From NCBI GenBank assembly GCA_963840545.1, contig CAWIZE010000016.1:1-64000 (forward strand): a stretch of DNA of 64,000 bases. Reading direction: 5' to 3'. The translations under genes were made by a program, and so were the position numbers. The DNA comes from JAKAWQ01 sp963840545. Lineage in GTDB: Bacteria > Pseudomonadota > Alphaproteobacteria > Acetobacterales > Acetobacteraceae. The notes under the pieces are model-generated. The model saw only the letters and a program-made list of their open reading frames with translations, ran no database searches and was not told the origin of the DNA. This document shows positions 32,639-43,247 of the stretch, piece after piece; positions within the stretch are counted from its first letter, which is position 1; each line of letters begins with the position of its first letter.

Positions 32639-33273
32639 CGGAAGAGCCTCGTATATTGGGTTTCGTGGCGCATGGCGGCGATGTCGGAGCGGAAGCAGGC
32701 GCCGCCGAGATCCTCGAGCGTTGCGGCGCGCGTTGCTTCGGCGGTTTGCAGGATGAGGGGTTGCAGGGCGGCGAGGACGCGGAGACCCGATTGCTGGCCG
32801 AGCGGGATGAGGCGGACGGCGGCGGAGACGAGCGCGGTGGCGAAGGCGTGGAGATAGGCGGCGGCGAGAAGATCCTCGTCGATCTCGTTGCATGCGCCGA
32901 GGCGGCCGACGGCGAGCGGATAGGGCGCGGGATCGATGCTTTTTCCCGGGGGGGCCCAGGGCGCGGCGGCGGCGGCGAAGGCCTCGCCGAGGAGGCGCGT
33001 TTCGCGCCTACGCTCGAAGGAGGGCGAGAGGGCGAGCGCGAGCTCGGCCACATCCGCGCCGCGGCGGGCGTGGCGGAGGATGATAAGATCGTTGCGGCCG
33101 GTGCCATGGGCGATGACGTCGGCGAGCCACGATTCGAGCGCGGCTTCGTCGGTGACGTCGCCGGCGGCGACGGCCCATTCGAGACCGTGCGAATAGGCGA
33201 AGCCGCCCGTCGGGAAGGCGGGCGAGAGCCAGGTGAGCAGGCCGAGCAGCGCGGTGGCGTCAGTCGTGGTCAT
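32632..33273 (-). CDS. ureF: Urease accessory protein UreF
   Basis: A 213-residue all-helical protein that acts with UreD and UreG to load nickel into urease. LTWLSPAFPTGGFAYSHGLE is the family's conserved start region, and the C-terminal part has PLILQTAEATRAATLEDL and DIAAMRHETQYTRLFRS. It overlaps the end of ureE by 14 bases, typical of ure operons. The length is normal. Confidence 0.94.
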   Translation of the reverse strand: MTTTDATALLGLLTWLSPAFPTGGFAYSHGLEWAVAAGDVTDEAALESWLADVIAHGTGRNDLIILRHARRGADVAELALALSPSFERRRETRLLGEAFAAAAAPWAPPGKSIDPAPYPLAVGRLGACNEIDEDLLAAAYLHAFATALVSAAVRLIPLGQQSGLRVLAALQPLILQTAEATRAATLEDLGGACFRSDIAAMRHETQYTRLFRS

Positions 33274-33715
33274 GGTGGTGGCCGGTGGATTCGTAGGCGC
33301 CGGGCTCGGGATCGAACGGGGCCTCGCGCGGCGTGATCGTGCCGCCGAGGTGGTGGACCATCTCGGCGATCACGTGGTCGGCGCGGATCAGGATGCGCTC
33401 GGGGAGGAGCTGGACGGGGAGGTGGCGGTTGCCGAGATGCCAGGCGATGCGGGTGAGCGCGTCGGGGCTCGGGGCGCGGATCTCGAGGAGTGGTTCCGGT
33501 TCGGCAATGACGCGGACGATGCCGCCTTCGGTGAGGCGCAGCCCGTCGCCTTCGCGCAGGTGATGGGCGGCGGGGAGGTCGATCAGGAGCTCGGCGCCGG
33601 AGACGGTGGCGAGGAGGATGCGGCGGCGGTGGCGGCGGTCGAAATCGATCCGCACGCGATCGGCCTCGTCTCGGGGATTCCAGGTGCCCGCGGGAAGAAT
33701 CTCTTCCGAGCGCAT
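33260..33715 (-). CDS. ureE: Urease nickel chaperone UreE
   Basis: A 151-residue nickel-binding chaperone. RRRILLATVSGAELLIDLP is the N-terminal domain, and IAWHLGNRHLPVQLLPERIL is the conserved metal-binding segment containing the His of UreE. The C-terminus ends with a short His-rich tail (STGHHHDHD). The ATG at 33715 lies just beyond the left end of the palindromic insertion, whose target duplication includes the bases next to it. UreE is therefore separated from ureC by about 235 bp, against the usual few bases. Confidence 0.93.
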   Translation of the reverse strand: MRSEEILPAGTWNPRDEADRVRIDFDRRHRRRILLATVSGAELLIDLPAAHHLREGDGLRLTEGGIVRVIAEPEPLLEIRAPSPDALTRIAWHLGNRHLPVQLLPERILIRADHVIAEMVHHLGGTITPREAPFDPEPGAYESTGHHHDHD

Positions 33716-33721
33716 GCTCAG

Positions 33722-33949
33722 AGAGCTTTCGAAAATGCGCTGCGGTGAGTCGGAGGCGCCGCAGGCGCCGGCCGGCGCGGCTTTCGCGAGCCGGAGCGGA
33801 GCGGCCTTGAGAGCAGATCGCGCTTGACTGGATCGCGCAGCGATCCAGGAGCGCGTGAATCTGCTCGACAAGACAAAGCATGGCCGTGAGCACCGGAAGC
33901 GCAGAAAGACGCGTCGGACGAACGCCGCAGCAGCATTTGAAAAAGCTCT
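33722..33949. mobile_element. MITE-like palindromic insertion with 5-bp target duplication
   Basis: A 228-bp element that codes for nothing. The left end AGAGCTTTCGAAAATGCGCT and the inverted right end AGAGCTTTTTCAAATGCTGC match through about 24 bases, continuing to GCTGCGG in both. It is flanked by CTCAG at 33717-33721 and 33950-33954, a 5-bp target site duplication. The centre (33813-33864) is a further hairpin: CTGGATCGC GCA GCGATCCAG inside GCAGATCGCGCT and AGCGCG TGA ATCTGC. Much of the two halves can be paired. Removing the element and one CTCAG restores a two-base gap between ureC and ureE. It resembles a miniature inverted-repeat element moved by an insertion sequence that is not in this window; the family cannot be named. 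Confidence 0.82.
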
Positions 33950-33950
33950 C

Positions 33951-35656
<1,706 letters not shown>

Positions 35657-35657
<1 letters not shown>

Positions 35658-35965
35658 CAGTCGAGCGCTCCCATGACCTCGCCGCGGAAGCCGAAGACGG
35701 CGCGGCGGCCGCGATAGGGGATCAGCGTGATCTCGCGGTTCTGACCGGGCTCGAAACGGATGGCGGTGCCCGCGGGGATGTCGAGCCGCCGGCCGCGCGC
35801 GGCCGCGCGATCGAAGAGCAGGGCGGGATTGGTCTCGGCGAAATGGTAGTGGCTGCCGACCTGGATCGGGCGGTCGCCGGTATTGGCGACGATGAGAGTG
35901 GTGCGCTCGAGGCCGGCATTGACCTCGATGTCGCCGGGAAGGGGAAGGATTTCACCGGGGATCAT
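35657..35965 (-). CDS. ureB: Urease beta subunit
   Basis: A 102-residue structural subunit. MIPGEILPLPGDIEVN, then VGSHYHFAETNPALLFDR and LDIPAGTAIRFEPGQ, are the family core. It packs with UreA and UreC in the (ABC)3 trimer. Its start codon lies in an 11-nt duplication (gatcatcgggc) shared with the ureA stop. Confidence 0.96.
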
Positions 35966-35980
35966 CGGGCGATCATCGGA
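35960..35980. repeat. 11-nt duplication at the ureA-ureB junction
   Basis: gatcatcgggc followed by gatcatcggat. One copy contains the ureB start and the other the ureA stop, so the stop/start overlap seems to have been duplicated. Confidence 0.8.
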
Positions 35981-36275
35981 TCGGCTCGTGGACGGTGACG
36001 AGCTTGGTGCCGTCCGGGAAGGTTGCCTCCACCTGGACGTCGGGAATCATTTCGGACACTCCTTCCATCACCTGATCGCGGGTGACGACGGTCGCGCCCT
36101 GTTCCATGAGATCGGCGACGGAGCGGCCGTCGCGCGCGCCTTCGACGACGAAGTCGGTGATCAGGGCGATGGCCTCCGGGTGGTTGAGCCTGACGCCGCG
36201 TTCGAGGCGCCGGCGGGCGACGACCGCGGCCATGCTGATCAGGAGTTTTTCCTTTTCGCGCGGGGTGAGGTGCAT
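35973..36275 (-). CDS. ureA: Urease gamma subunit
   Basis: A 100-residue structural subunit. MHLTPREKEKLLISMAAVVA, then RLNHPEAIALITDFVVEGAR and PDVQVEATFPDGTKLVTVH, match UreA throughout. It lies downstream of ureD with a 176-bp gap that holds short repeats, whereas most operons are tighter here. Confidence 0.97.
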   Translation of the reverse strand: MHLTPREKEKLLISMAAVVARRRLERGVRLNHPEAIALITDFVVEGARDGRSVADLMEQGATVVTRDQVMEGVSEMIPDVQVEATFPDGTKLVTVHEPIR

Positions 36276-36464
36276 CGCAGTTTCCTGGGCGGCTTCCTGG
36301 CTGGTCGATGCGTAGGCGGGGCGGCGGGGCGGCGGGGCGGCGGGGCGGCAATTGTGTCGTTCGGGGCGCGGCGGTTCAAGGGGCGGGCGGGCGATTGCTT
36401 CGCCCGGCGGCGCCTTTGCTCAGCAGAGCCAGGCCTCAGCAGAGCCAGGCCTCAGCACAGCCAG
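36276..36464. repeat. Repeat-rich ureD-ureA gap with a 16-nt unit repeated 3 times
   Basis: The gap contains a GGCGGGGC-type run (36316-36352) and, next to ureD, three copies of ctcagcagagccaggc (36419-36464, the last partial and with one change). On the minus strand each unit reads Ala-Trp-Leu-Cys-stop, so the last codons and stop of ureD have been tandemly copied. Confidence 0.85.
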
Positions 36465-37315
36465 ACGCGTGGGAGGGCGCGGCCGGGGCGGAGGATGGCG
36501 AGGGCGGCGATCAGGGCGGCGCGCAGCGCGGCGCCGTCGCGCGCGGCGATGCGGAGGACGAGAAGCCCGTCGCAGAGGGAGGCGCCGAGCTCGACGCCCG
36601 GCGGCGAGAGGGTGCGGAGCGCGTCGAGGTCGGCGGGCGGGCCGGCGGGCGGGCCGGCGGGCGGGCCGACGTGGAGAATGGTGGCGAGCGCGCGGGCGCC
36701 GGCGGCGATGGCGGGGCGATCGAGCTGTGCTGCGATCGGGCCTTCGAGGCGGAGCGTGTCCTCGAGGAGCGGGCGGCCGGCGCGGCGGACGGAGAGGCGA
36801 TCGCGGAGGAAGCCCGTGCGCACCTCCTCGCCCATGGCGCGGCGGCCGAAGACGAGGGCTTCGATGGCGAGGAGGGAGGCGTCGGGGGCGAGGTCGATGA
36901 CGAGCGCGCGGTCGAGCGCCGAACGGTCGAAGAGGATCGCCTCCTGCGGCAGCCATTCGAGCCCGGCGCCGGGGCCGACGGAAAGATGGTGGCGCAGCAG
37001 CGCGGGCGGGCTTTGGGGCGCCGCGCGGTAGAAGCGCTCGGCCGCCTGGCCGGCGATGGTGGCGGCGGCGCCGGCTTCGAGAGTGACGGAAATCTCGAGC
37101 CGGTCGCCGGGGGCGACGCCGCCGGAGCTGTTGACGAGGATCGCGGTGGGCGGCTCGCCCGATGGCGGGCGGGGAAAGCGCGCCTTCAGGCAGCCCTGCT
37201 GATAGAGGTGTCCGAGCGCGGTCTTGCCTGGCTCGCGGCTGCGGAAGCCGAGCGCAAGGCGGCCGACGGCGCGTTGGGCGGGGGGCAGGTCAGACGGAGA
37301 GGCGCCGTCGTACAT
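36452..37315 (-). CDS. ureD: Urease accessory protein UreD
   Basis: A 287-residue scaffold protein for nickel insertion. AVGRLALGFRSREPGKTALG, LVNSSGGVAPGDRLEISVTL and ERFYRA are the conserved N-terminal and central motifs, and LEWLPQEAILFDRS follows. A PPAG tract (36641-36667) comes from a 12-nt in-frame repeat. The start overlaps urtE by 26 bases, which ties urease assembly to urea transport in one operon. Confidence 0.92.
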   Translation of the reverse strand: MYDGASPSDLPPAQRAVGRLALGFRSREPGKTALGHLYQQGCLKARFPRPPSGEPPTAILVNSSGGVAPGDRLEISVTLEAGAAATIAGQAAERFYRAAPQSPPALLRHHLSVGPGAGLEWLPQEAILFDRSALDRALVIDLAPDASLLAIEALVFGRRAMGEEVRTGFLRDRLSVRRAGRPLLEDTLRLEGPIAAQLDRPAIAAGARALATILHVGPPAGPPAGPPADLDALRTLSPPGVELGASLCDGLLVLRIAARDGAALRAALIAALAILRPGRALPRVWLC

Positions 37316-37985
37316 CCTGCTCGTCGAGCGAGGCGAGCGGCCCGGAGAGCACGATATCGCCGCGGTCCATCACCGCGACCTCCTGGGCAAGCTCGCGCGC
37401 GAAGTCGAAATACTGCTCGACCAGCAGGATGGCCATGCCGCCGCGCGCGCGCAAGAGCGCGATGATGCGGCCGATATCCTTGATGATGCTGGGCTGGATG
37501 CCCTCGGTGGGCTCGTCGAGGACGAGCAGCCGCGGCTGCATGATCAGCGCCCGGGCGATCGCGAGCTGCTGCTGCTGGCCGCCCGAGAGATCGCCGCCGC
37601 GGCGGCCGAGCATGGTTTTGAGGATCGGGAAGAGGGTAAAAATATCGTCCGGGATGCGGCGGGCGCGGCGCTTGAGGACGGAGAACCCGGTCTCGAGGTT
37701 CTCGCGCACGGTGAGCAGGGGAAAGATGTCCCGCCCTTGCGGCACCCAGGCGATGCCGCGGCGCGCGCGCTCGTAGGAGGGCAGGCGCGAGATTTCGGCG
37801 CCCTCCCAGCGGATGCTGCCCGAGGCGATCGGGTGGGCGCCGACGATCGCGCGCAAGAGGCTGGTCTTGCCGACGCCGTTGCGCCCGAGGAGGCAGGTGA
37901 TCTCGTTCATCCGCGCCTCGATCGAGACCTGGCGAAGCGCGATCGCGGCGCCGTAGTAGAGATCCACGCTCCTCACTTCGAGCAT
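37290..37985 (-). CDS. urtE: Urea ABC transporter ATP-binding protein UrtE
   Basis: A 231-residue LivF-like ATPase. Walker A is LLGRNGVGKTSLL, the signature LSGGQQQQLAIARAL, and Walker B LLVLDEPTEGIQPSI. The TEGIQPSI segment is typical of UrtE rather than LivF. It works with UrtD to power uptake of urea through UrtB-UrtC. It lies three bases after urtD. Confidence 0.93.
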   Translation of the reverse strand: MLEVRSVDLYYGAAIALRQVSIEARMNEITCLLGRNGVGKTSLLRAIVGAHPIASGSIRWEGAEISRLPSYERARRGIAWVPQGRDIFPLLTVRENLETGFSVLKRRARRIPDDIFTLFPILKTMLGRRGGDLSGGQQQQLAIARALIMQPRLLVLDEPTEGIQPSIIKDIGRIIALLRARGGMAILLVEQYFDFARELAQEVAVMDRGDIVLSGPLASLDEQDVRRRLSV

Positions 37986-37988
37986 CGC

Positions 37989-38771
37989 TCAGCGCCCCAG
38001 ATAGACTTCGATGACGCGGTGGTCTTCGCTCACCTGGTCGATCGAGCCCTCGGCGAGCACCGAGCCTTCATGGAGCACCGTGACGGTGACGCCGAGCTCG
38101 CGCACGAAGGCCATGTCGTGCTCGACCACGACGACGCTGTGGGTGCGGTTGATGGCGCGCAGGAGCTCGGCGGTCTGGTGGGTTTCCGCGTCGGTCATGC
38201 CGGCGACCGGCTCGTCCACCAGGAGGAGGCGCGGGTCCTGGGCGAGCAGCATGCCGATCTCGAGCCATTGCTTCTGGCCGTGGCTCAGGATGCCGGCGGG
38301 CAGGCGGCGCTGCTCGGCGAGCCGGATCGTCGCCAGGATCGCATCGATGCGCGCGACCTCCTCGGGGGTCTTGCGGGCGAAGAGCGCAAACCGGGGACGG
38401 CGGTCGCCGGCCAGGGCGAGGAGGATATTGTCCTCGACGGTGTGGAATTCGAAGACGGTGGGCTTCTGGAATTTGCGGCCGATGCCGAGACGGGCGATCG
38501 CCGCCTCGTCGAGGCGGGTGAGGTCGGTGTCGGCGCCGAAGAGGGCGCGGCCGGTATCGGGGCGCGTCTTGCCGGTGATGACGTCCATCATCGTCGTCTT
38601 GCCGGCGCCGTTGGGGCCGATCACGGCGCGCATCTCGCCGGCGGCGAGGGTGAGGGAAAGATCATTCAGCGCGCGAAAGCCGTCGAAGCTGACGGTGACC
38701 CCTTCGAGGCGCAGGAGAGGCTCGGCGGCGCTGGCGGTGGTGCTGGCGGCGGCGCTGGCGGTGGTGCTCAT
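37989..38771 (-). CDS. urtD: Urea ABC transporter ATP-binding protein UrtD
   Basis: A 260-residue LivG-like ATPase. Walker A is GPNGAGKTTMMDVITGK, the signature is the variant LSHGQKQWLEI known from UrtD, and Walker B is LLLVDEPVAGMTD. The N-terminus carries STTASAA twice, from a 24-nt in-frame duplication at 38724-38768 directly after the start codon. The ATG overlaps the urtC stop by four bases. Confidence 0.93.
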   Translation of the reverse strand: MSTTASAAASTTASAAEPLLRLEGVTVSFDGFRALNDLSLTLAAGEMRAVIGPNGAGKTTMMDVITGKTRPDTGRALFGADTDLTRLDEAAIARLGIGRKFQKPTVFEFHTVEDNILLALAGDRRPRFALFARKTPEEVARIDAILATIRLAEQRRLPAGILSHGQKQWLEIGMLLAQDPRLLLVDEPVAGMTDAETHQTAELLRAINRTHSVVVVEHDMAFVRELGVTVTVLHEGSVLAEGSIDQVSEDHRVIEVYLGR

Positions 38772-39910
38772 GGCACCGGCTCGGGTTCGGCGGAGGGCGG
38801 CTTGGCAAGCAGCTGCTCGCGGGCCTCGGGCCTCCGGCGGCGATCGAAATAGGCCGCGATCGTGCCGACGATGCCGCGGGGAAGGAAGAGGGTGACGAAG
38901 ACGAAGAGGCCGCCCAACGCAAAGAGCCAGATCCCGGGGAGCGCGCTGGTGAGCCAGGTTTTCGCGTAGTTGACGAGCACCGCGCCGAGGATCGCGCCGG
39001 AAAGCGTGCCGCGGCCGCCGAGTGCGACCCAGATCACCGCCTCGATCGAGTTGCCGGGGGAGAACTCGCTCGGGTTGATGATGCCGACCTGCGGGACATA
39101 GAGCGCGCCGCCGATGCCCGCCATGACCGCGGAGAGCACGAAGACGAACAGCTTGTAGGATTCCGGGCGATAGCCGAGGAAGCGGGTGCGGCTTTCGGCA
39201 TCGCGCACGGCGACCAGCACCTTGCCGAAGCGCGAACGCACGAGGAAGCGCGCGAGGAGGAATTCGGCGGCGAGGACGAGTGCCGAGAGCAGCATCAGCC
39301 CGACCTCGGTGGCGCGGGCATCGATCGGGAAGCCCGCGATGTCCTTGAAGTCGGTCATCCCGTTGTTGCCGCCGAAGCCCATGTCGTTGCGGAAGAAGGC
39401 GAGCATGAGCGCGTAGGTCAGCGCCTGGGTGATGATCGAGAGATAGACGCCCGAGACGCGCGAGCGGAAGGTGAGGAAGCCGAAGACGAAGGCGAGCAGG
39501 CCGGGCACCAGCGCGACCATGATCAGCGCGAGCCAGAGATGGCTGAACCCGTACCAGTACCAGGGCAGCGTCTTCCAGCCGATGAAGACCATGAAGTCCG
39601 GCAGGATGGGGTTGGCGTAGACGCCGCGCGCGCCGATCTCGCGCATCAGGTACATGCCCATCGCGTAGCCTCCGAGGGCGAAGAAGGCGGCGTGGCCGAG
39701 GGTGAGGATGCCGGCATAGCCCCAGACGAGATCGACCGCGAGGGCGAGCATCGCGTAGCAGAGATATTTTCCCATCAGGCTGATGACGAAATCGGGCACG
39801 TGCACGGGCGAATTCGGAGCCGTGCCGACGTCGAGGAAAGCGATCAGCAGCGCGATGCCGAGCACCAGCGCGATGGTGATCGTGGCATGGGTGTCGCGCA
39901 GGCGGTTCAT
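38768..39910 (-). CDS. urtC: Urea ABC transporter permease UrtC
   Basis: A 380-residue membrane permease of the LivM type, with about nine hydrophobic spans. LVWGYAGILTLGHAAFFALG is the conserved core, FRNDMGFGGNNGMTDFKDI is the UrtC-specific stretch, and WVALGGRGTLSGAILGA is the coupling region. It pairs with UrtB to form the channel. The ATG overlaps the urtB stop by four bases. Confidence 0.94.
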   Translation of the reverse strand: MNRLRDTHATITIALVLGIALLIAFLDVGTAPNSPVHVPDFVISLMGKYLCYAMLALAVDLVWGYAGILTLGHAAFFALGGYAMGMYLMREIGARGVYANPILPDFMVFIGWKTLPWYWYGFSHLWLALIMVALVPGLLAFVFGFLTFRSRVSGVYLSIITQALTYALMLAFFRNDMGFGGNNGMTDFKDIAGFPIDARATEVGLMLLSALVLAAEFLLARFLVRSRFGKVLVAVRDAESRTRFLGYRPESYKLFVFVLSAVMAGIGGALYVPQVGIINPSEFSPGNSIEAVIWVALGGRGTLSGAILGAVLVNYAKTWLTSALPGIWLFALGGLFVFVTLFLPRGIVGTIAAYFDRRRRPEAREQLLAKPPSAEPEPVP

Positions 39911-41562
39911 GCCTCGACCGCCCTCCCCTTGACCGGGAAGAGGCCGCGCGGGCGGCGCTGGATGAAGAGGATGAGGAGCACCAGCACGGCGATCTTGGCG
40001 ACCACCGCGCCGGAGATGGGTTCGAGGACCATGTTGACGATGCCGAGGATCAGTGCCGCGACGACCGCGCCCCAGAGATTGCCGACGCCGCCGAAGACGA
40101 CGACCATGAAGCTGTCGATGATGTAGTTCTGGCCGAGATTGGGGCTCACATTGTCGATCTGCGAGAGCGCGACCCCGGCGATCCCGGCGATGCCGCAGCC
40201 GAGGCCGAAGGTGAGCGCATCGACGATCGGGGTGCGGATGCCCATGGCGGCGGCCATGCGGCGGTTCTGGGTGACGGCGCGCATGGCGAGCCCCAGGCGG
40301 GTGACGCGGAAGGCCAGCATCAAGAGCCCGACGACGGCGGCGGTGAAGGCGATGATCCAGAGCCGGTTGAGGGTCAGGGTGAGGCCGCCGAGCTGGACCG
40401 CGCCGCTCATCCAGGTGGGCGAGGTGACGTCCTGGTTGGTCGGGCCGAAGAGCGAGCGCACCGCTTGCTGAAGGATCAGGCTGAGGCCCCAGGTGGCGAG
40501 CAGCGTCTCGAGCGGGCGGCCGTAGAGGAAGCGGATCAGCGTCTGCTCGATGACGATGCCGAGCAGGCCGGCGACGACGAAGGCCGCCGGAATCGCGAGC
40601 AGGAGGCTCCAGTCCGAAAACGCGGGGAAGAACGCGACGACGAGCTGCTGGACGACGAGGGTGGTGTAGGCGCCGACCATGACGATCTCGCCATGCGCCA
40701 TGTTGATCACGCCCATGACGCCGAAGGTGATGGCGAGGCCGGCGGCGGCGAGGAGGAGGACCGAGCCGAGGCTGAGGCCGTAATAGACCGTCTCGAGGAT
40801 GTTCCAGAGGCCGAGCACGCGGTCGATATGCTTGACCGCGGCGGCGGCGGCGGCGGCGACCCGGGGCGAGGCGACCGGGGGCGAAGCGCCGGAGACCGAG
40901 GCCAGGATGCTGCGGGCGGCGAGGTCGTCGCGCGCGCCGATGAGGCGGATGGCGGCGAGCTGCTCGGGGACGGGGGTCGCTGCGGATTTCAGGCGCGCCG
41001 CCGCTTCGGCCTCGGCGAGCAGGGCGTGCACGGCCGGATTGGTTTCATGGGCCAGCGCGCGGGTGATGAGCGGGAGCGAATCGGGATCGGCGGCCTCGAA
41101 CAGCGCTTCGGCCGCCTGCCGACGCGCCGCGACCGTGGGCGAGAAGAGATCGAGCATGCCTCTCGCCGTGGCGATCGCACCGCGCACCATGTCGTTGACG
41201 ATGACCGCGCGGATGACCGGGAAGGGCGGCGTCGCGATCGGCTGGCCGGTGCGCGCGTCGACGAAGTTGCCGCCCGGCTCCTTGATGAAGAGGCCGTTAT
41301 CGGGGCGCGGCCAGCGCCAGGTATAGAGGCGGTTGTCGGCGAGTGCCGCGATGACGGCGCCGGCGCGCGCATTGCCCGAGGCGGCAAGCGCGGTGACCGC
41401 GTTCTGAATGGTATCGAAATTGGGCGAGGCGAGGCCGGCGAAGGGGTCGGGCGCGCCCGCCGCCCGCGCCGGTTGAGCCGCGGCGAGCATGGCGATGAAC
41501 CCGGGGACGAACAGCAGCGCCGCGAGCCAACGCAGGCGCCGCTTTCCCCGGGTTCGCCGCAT
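39907..41562 (-). CDS. urtB: Urea ABC transporter permease UrtB
   Basis: A 551-residue permease. The first 260 residues are the long periplasmic extension seen in UrtB: a signal-like segment WLAALLFVPGFIAMLAAA, then an alpha-helical repeat region. The LivH-type membrane part follows, with AGLAITFGVMGVINMAHGEI and FMVVVFGGVGNLWGA. The ATG at 41562 lies 11 bases after the urtA stop. Without a functional UrtA the permease would be idle unless another binding protein serves it. Confidence 0.93.
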   Translation of the reverse strand: MRRTRGKRRLRWLAALLFVPGFIAMLAAAQPARAAGAPDPFAGLASPNFDTIQNAVTALAASGNARAGAVIAALADNRLYTWRWPRPDNGLFIKEPGGNFVDARTGQPIATPPFPVIRAVIVNDMVRGAIATARGMLDLFSPTVAARRQAAEALFEAADPDSLPLITRALAHETNPAVHALLAEAEAAARLKSAATPVPEQLAAIRLIGARDDLAARSILASVSGASPPVASPRVAAAAAAAVKHIDRVLGLWNILETVYYGLSLGSVLLLAAAGLAITFGVMGVINMAHGEIVMVGAYTTLVVQQLVVAFFPAFSDWSLLLAIPAAFVVAGLLGIVIEQTLIRFLYGRPLETLLATWGLSLILQQAVRSLFGPTNQDVTSPTWMSGAVQLGGLTLTLNRLWIIAFTAAVVGLLMLAFRVTRLGLAMRAVTQNRRMAAAMGIRTPIVDALTFGLGCGIAGIAGVALSQIDNVSPNLGQNYIIDSFMVVVFGGVGNLWGAVVAALILGIVNMVLEPISGAVVAKIAVLVLLILFIQRRPRGLFPVKGRAVEA

Positions 41563-41573
41563 CGCGGTGCCGA

Positions 41574-42927
41574 TCAGGTCTTCTGCGACTTGCCGAGGCA
41601 TTTCCCGGCGACGACGTCGTAGTTGCCGCAGGACATCGGCGGCAGCCAGTCGCCGATCAGGTTCTTCGATTCCGGCAGATAGGGCGACCAGGGCTGGGCG
41701 ACGACCAGGCCCGGCGTCTGATAGACGACGTTGAACTGGCCATTCGCCTGCACCTCGCCGATCAGCACCGGCTTGGTGAGGTGGTGGTTCGGCATCATCG
41801 TCGCGTAGTCGCCGGTCAGGTTGGGATGGGCGACGCCGATCATGGCGTCGATCACCGCGTCGGAGTTGGTGGTGCCGGCCTTCTCCACCGCCTTCACCCA
41901 CATGTTGAAGCCGATATAGTGGGCTTCCATCGGGTCGTTGGTGACGCGCTTGTCGTTCTTCGTGAAGGCCTTGAAATCGGCGATGAACTTCTGGTTCAGC
42001 GGGGTATCCACGCTCTCGAAATAGTTCCAGGCGGCGAGGTGGCCGACGAGCGGGGCGGTGTCGATGCCGGCCAGCTCCTGCTCGCCGACGCTGAAGGCGC
42101 AGACCGGGATATCGGTCGCCTTGATGCCCTGGTTGCCGAGCTCCTTGTAGAACGGCACGTTGGCATCGCCGTTGATCGTCGAGACCACGGCGGTTTTCTT
42201 GCCGGCGGAGCCGAAGCTCTTGATCTGCGCGACGATGCTCTGCCAGTTCGAATAGCCGAACGGCGTGTAGTTGATCATGATGTCGGACGAGGCGACACCC
42301 TTCTGCTGGAGATAGGCTTCGAGGATCTTGTTGGTGGTCCGCGGATAAACGTAGTCCGTGCCGGCGAGCACCCAGCGCTTCACCCCCACCGTGTTCATCA
42401 GGTAGTCGACCGCCGGGATCGCCTGCTGGTTGGGCGCCGCCCCGGTGTAGAAGACGTTGCGGCTGCACTCCTGCCCTTCGGTACTGGACGGGATAGTAGA
42501 GGATGCCGTCGAGCTGCTCGAACACCGGCAGGACGGACTTGCGCGAGACGCTGGTCCAGCAGCCGAAGACGGCGGCGACCTTGTCCACGGAAAGGAGCTC
42601 GCGCGCCTTCTCGGCGAAGAGCGGCCAGTTGGACGCGGGGTCGACCACCACCGGCACGATCTGCTTGCCCATCACGCCGCCCATGGTCTTGTTCTGCTGA
42701 TCGATCAGCATCAGCATGACATCCTTGAGCGGGGCCTCGCTGATGGCCATGGTGCCGGAGAGCGAGTGCAGGATGCCGACCTTGATCGTGCTGTCATCGG
42801 CGGCGCGGGCGGCGCGGCTGACGAGCGCTGCCGTGCCCAAGGTCGCCCCCACGGTCGCCGCAGCGGCGGCCGCCATACCGAGCCCGCCAAACTCCCGGCG
42901 GCTCAGCCCCGGACCATCAACTGCCAT
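41574..42927 (-). pseudogene. urtA: Urea ABC transporter substrate-binding protein UrtA, frameshifted
   Basis: The reading frame is complete in content but split by one extra base. The N-terminal part starts at the ATG at 42927 (AAGGAGG six bases upstream) with a Tat-type signal (SRREFGG then a hydrophobic stretch), continues STIKVGILHSLSGTMAISEA, and reaches DGILYYPVQY. There an additional G at 42480-42481 (plus strand) shifts the frame. Deleting it gives a continuous protein through EGQECSRNVFYTGAAPNQQA and then MNTVGVKRWVLAGTDYVYPR to the end, about 450 residues, the normal UrtA length. It is either a sequencing or assembly error or a fresh mutation; no other damage is visible. Confidence 0.88.
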
Positions 42928-43017
42928 CAAAAGCCTCCTTCCCGATTGTCTCGCCCGATTGTCCTGGAGTGGTTGCACCCGCTCATGAGACGGCAGCGGA
43001 CCAACAGGAAGGAGGCA

Positions 43018-43033
43018 AGCAAGAAAGGTGCCA
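43018..43033 (-). promoter_or_regulatory. Sigma-54 promoter of the urt-ure operon
   Basis: On the minus strand TGGCAC, five bases (CTTTC), TTGCT: a perfect -24/-12 element with GG and GC ten bases apart. It is 91 bp upstream of the urtA start. A GGTGC half-site with a degenerate partner lies about 50 bp further upstream (near 43084) and could bind NtrC. Nitrogen control of urea uptake and urease is the expected reading (inference). Confidence 0.78.
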
Positions 43034-43150
43034 GAGGCTCCGGGCCAATCTCCGAGCGGTAAAAAAGCCGATTTGCCTAAGAAGGTGCCAAAAGCCTTAT
43101 CCGGCGCCGCCTATCGTTGCATCGGCGAGCATGGGAGATCGGCGGTACGA

Positions 43151-43194
43151 TCAGGCGGCTGCTATCCCAGGTTCAGGCGGCTGCTATCCCAGGT
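43151..43194. repeat. 22-nt perfect tandem duplication
   Basis: A unit beginning tcaggcggctgctatcccag is present twice head to tail without change. It lies between the urt promoter region and the trxA stop. No function is visible. Confidence 0.93.
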
Positions 43195-43247
43195 TGAAAA
43201 AAGGCCGGTCAGCCCTCGATCGGCGCCTGGCGGGGCATAGCCCCTGA

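Noticed and set aside
39907..42978. One 1,023-residue UrtA-UrtB fusion protein
   Set aside because: The apparent fusion exists because the urtA frameshift puts its 5' half in the urtB frame. The part between about 41570 and 42480 in that frame has no UrtA sequence, while the correct UrtA continuation lies in another frame.
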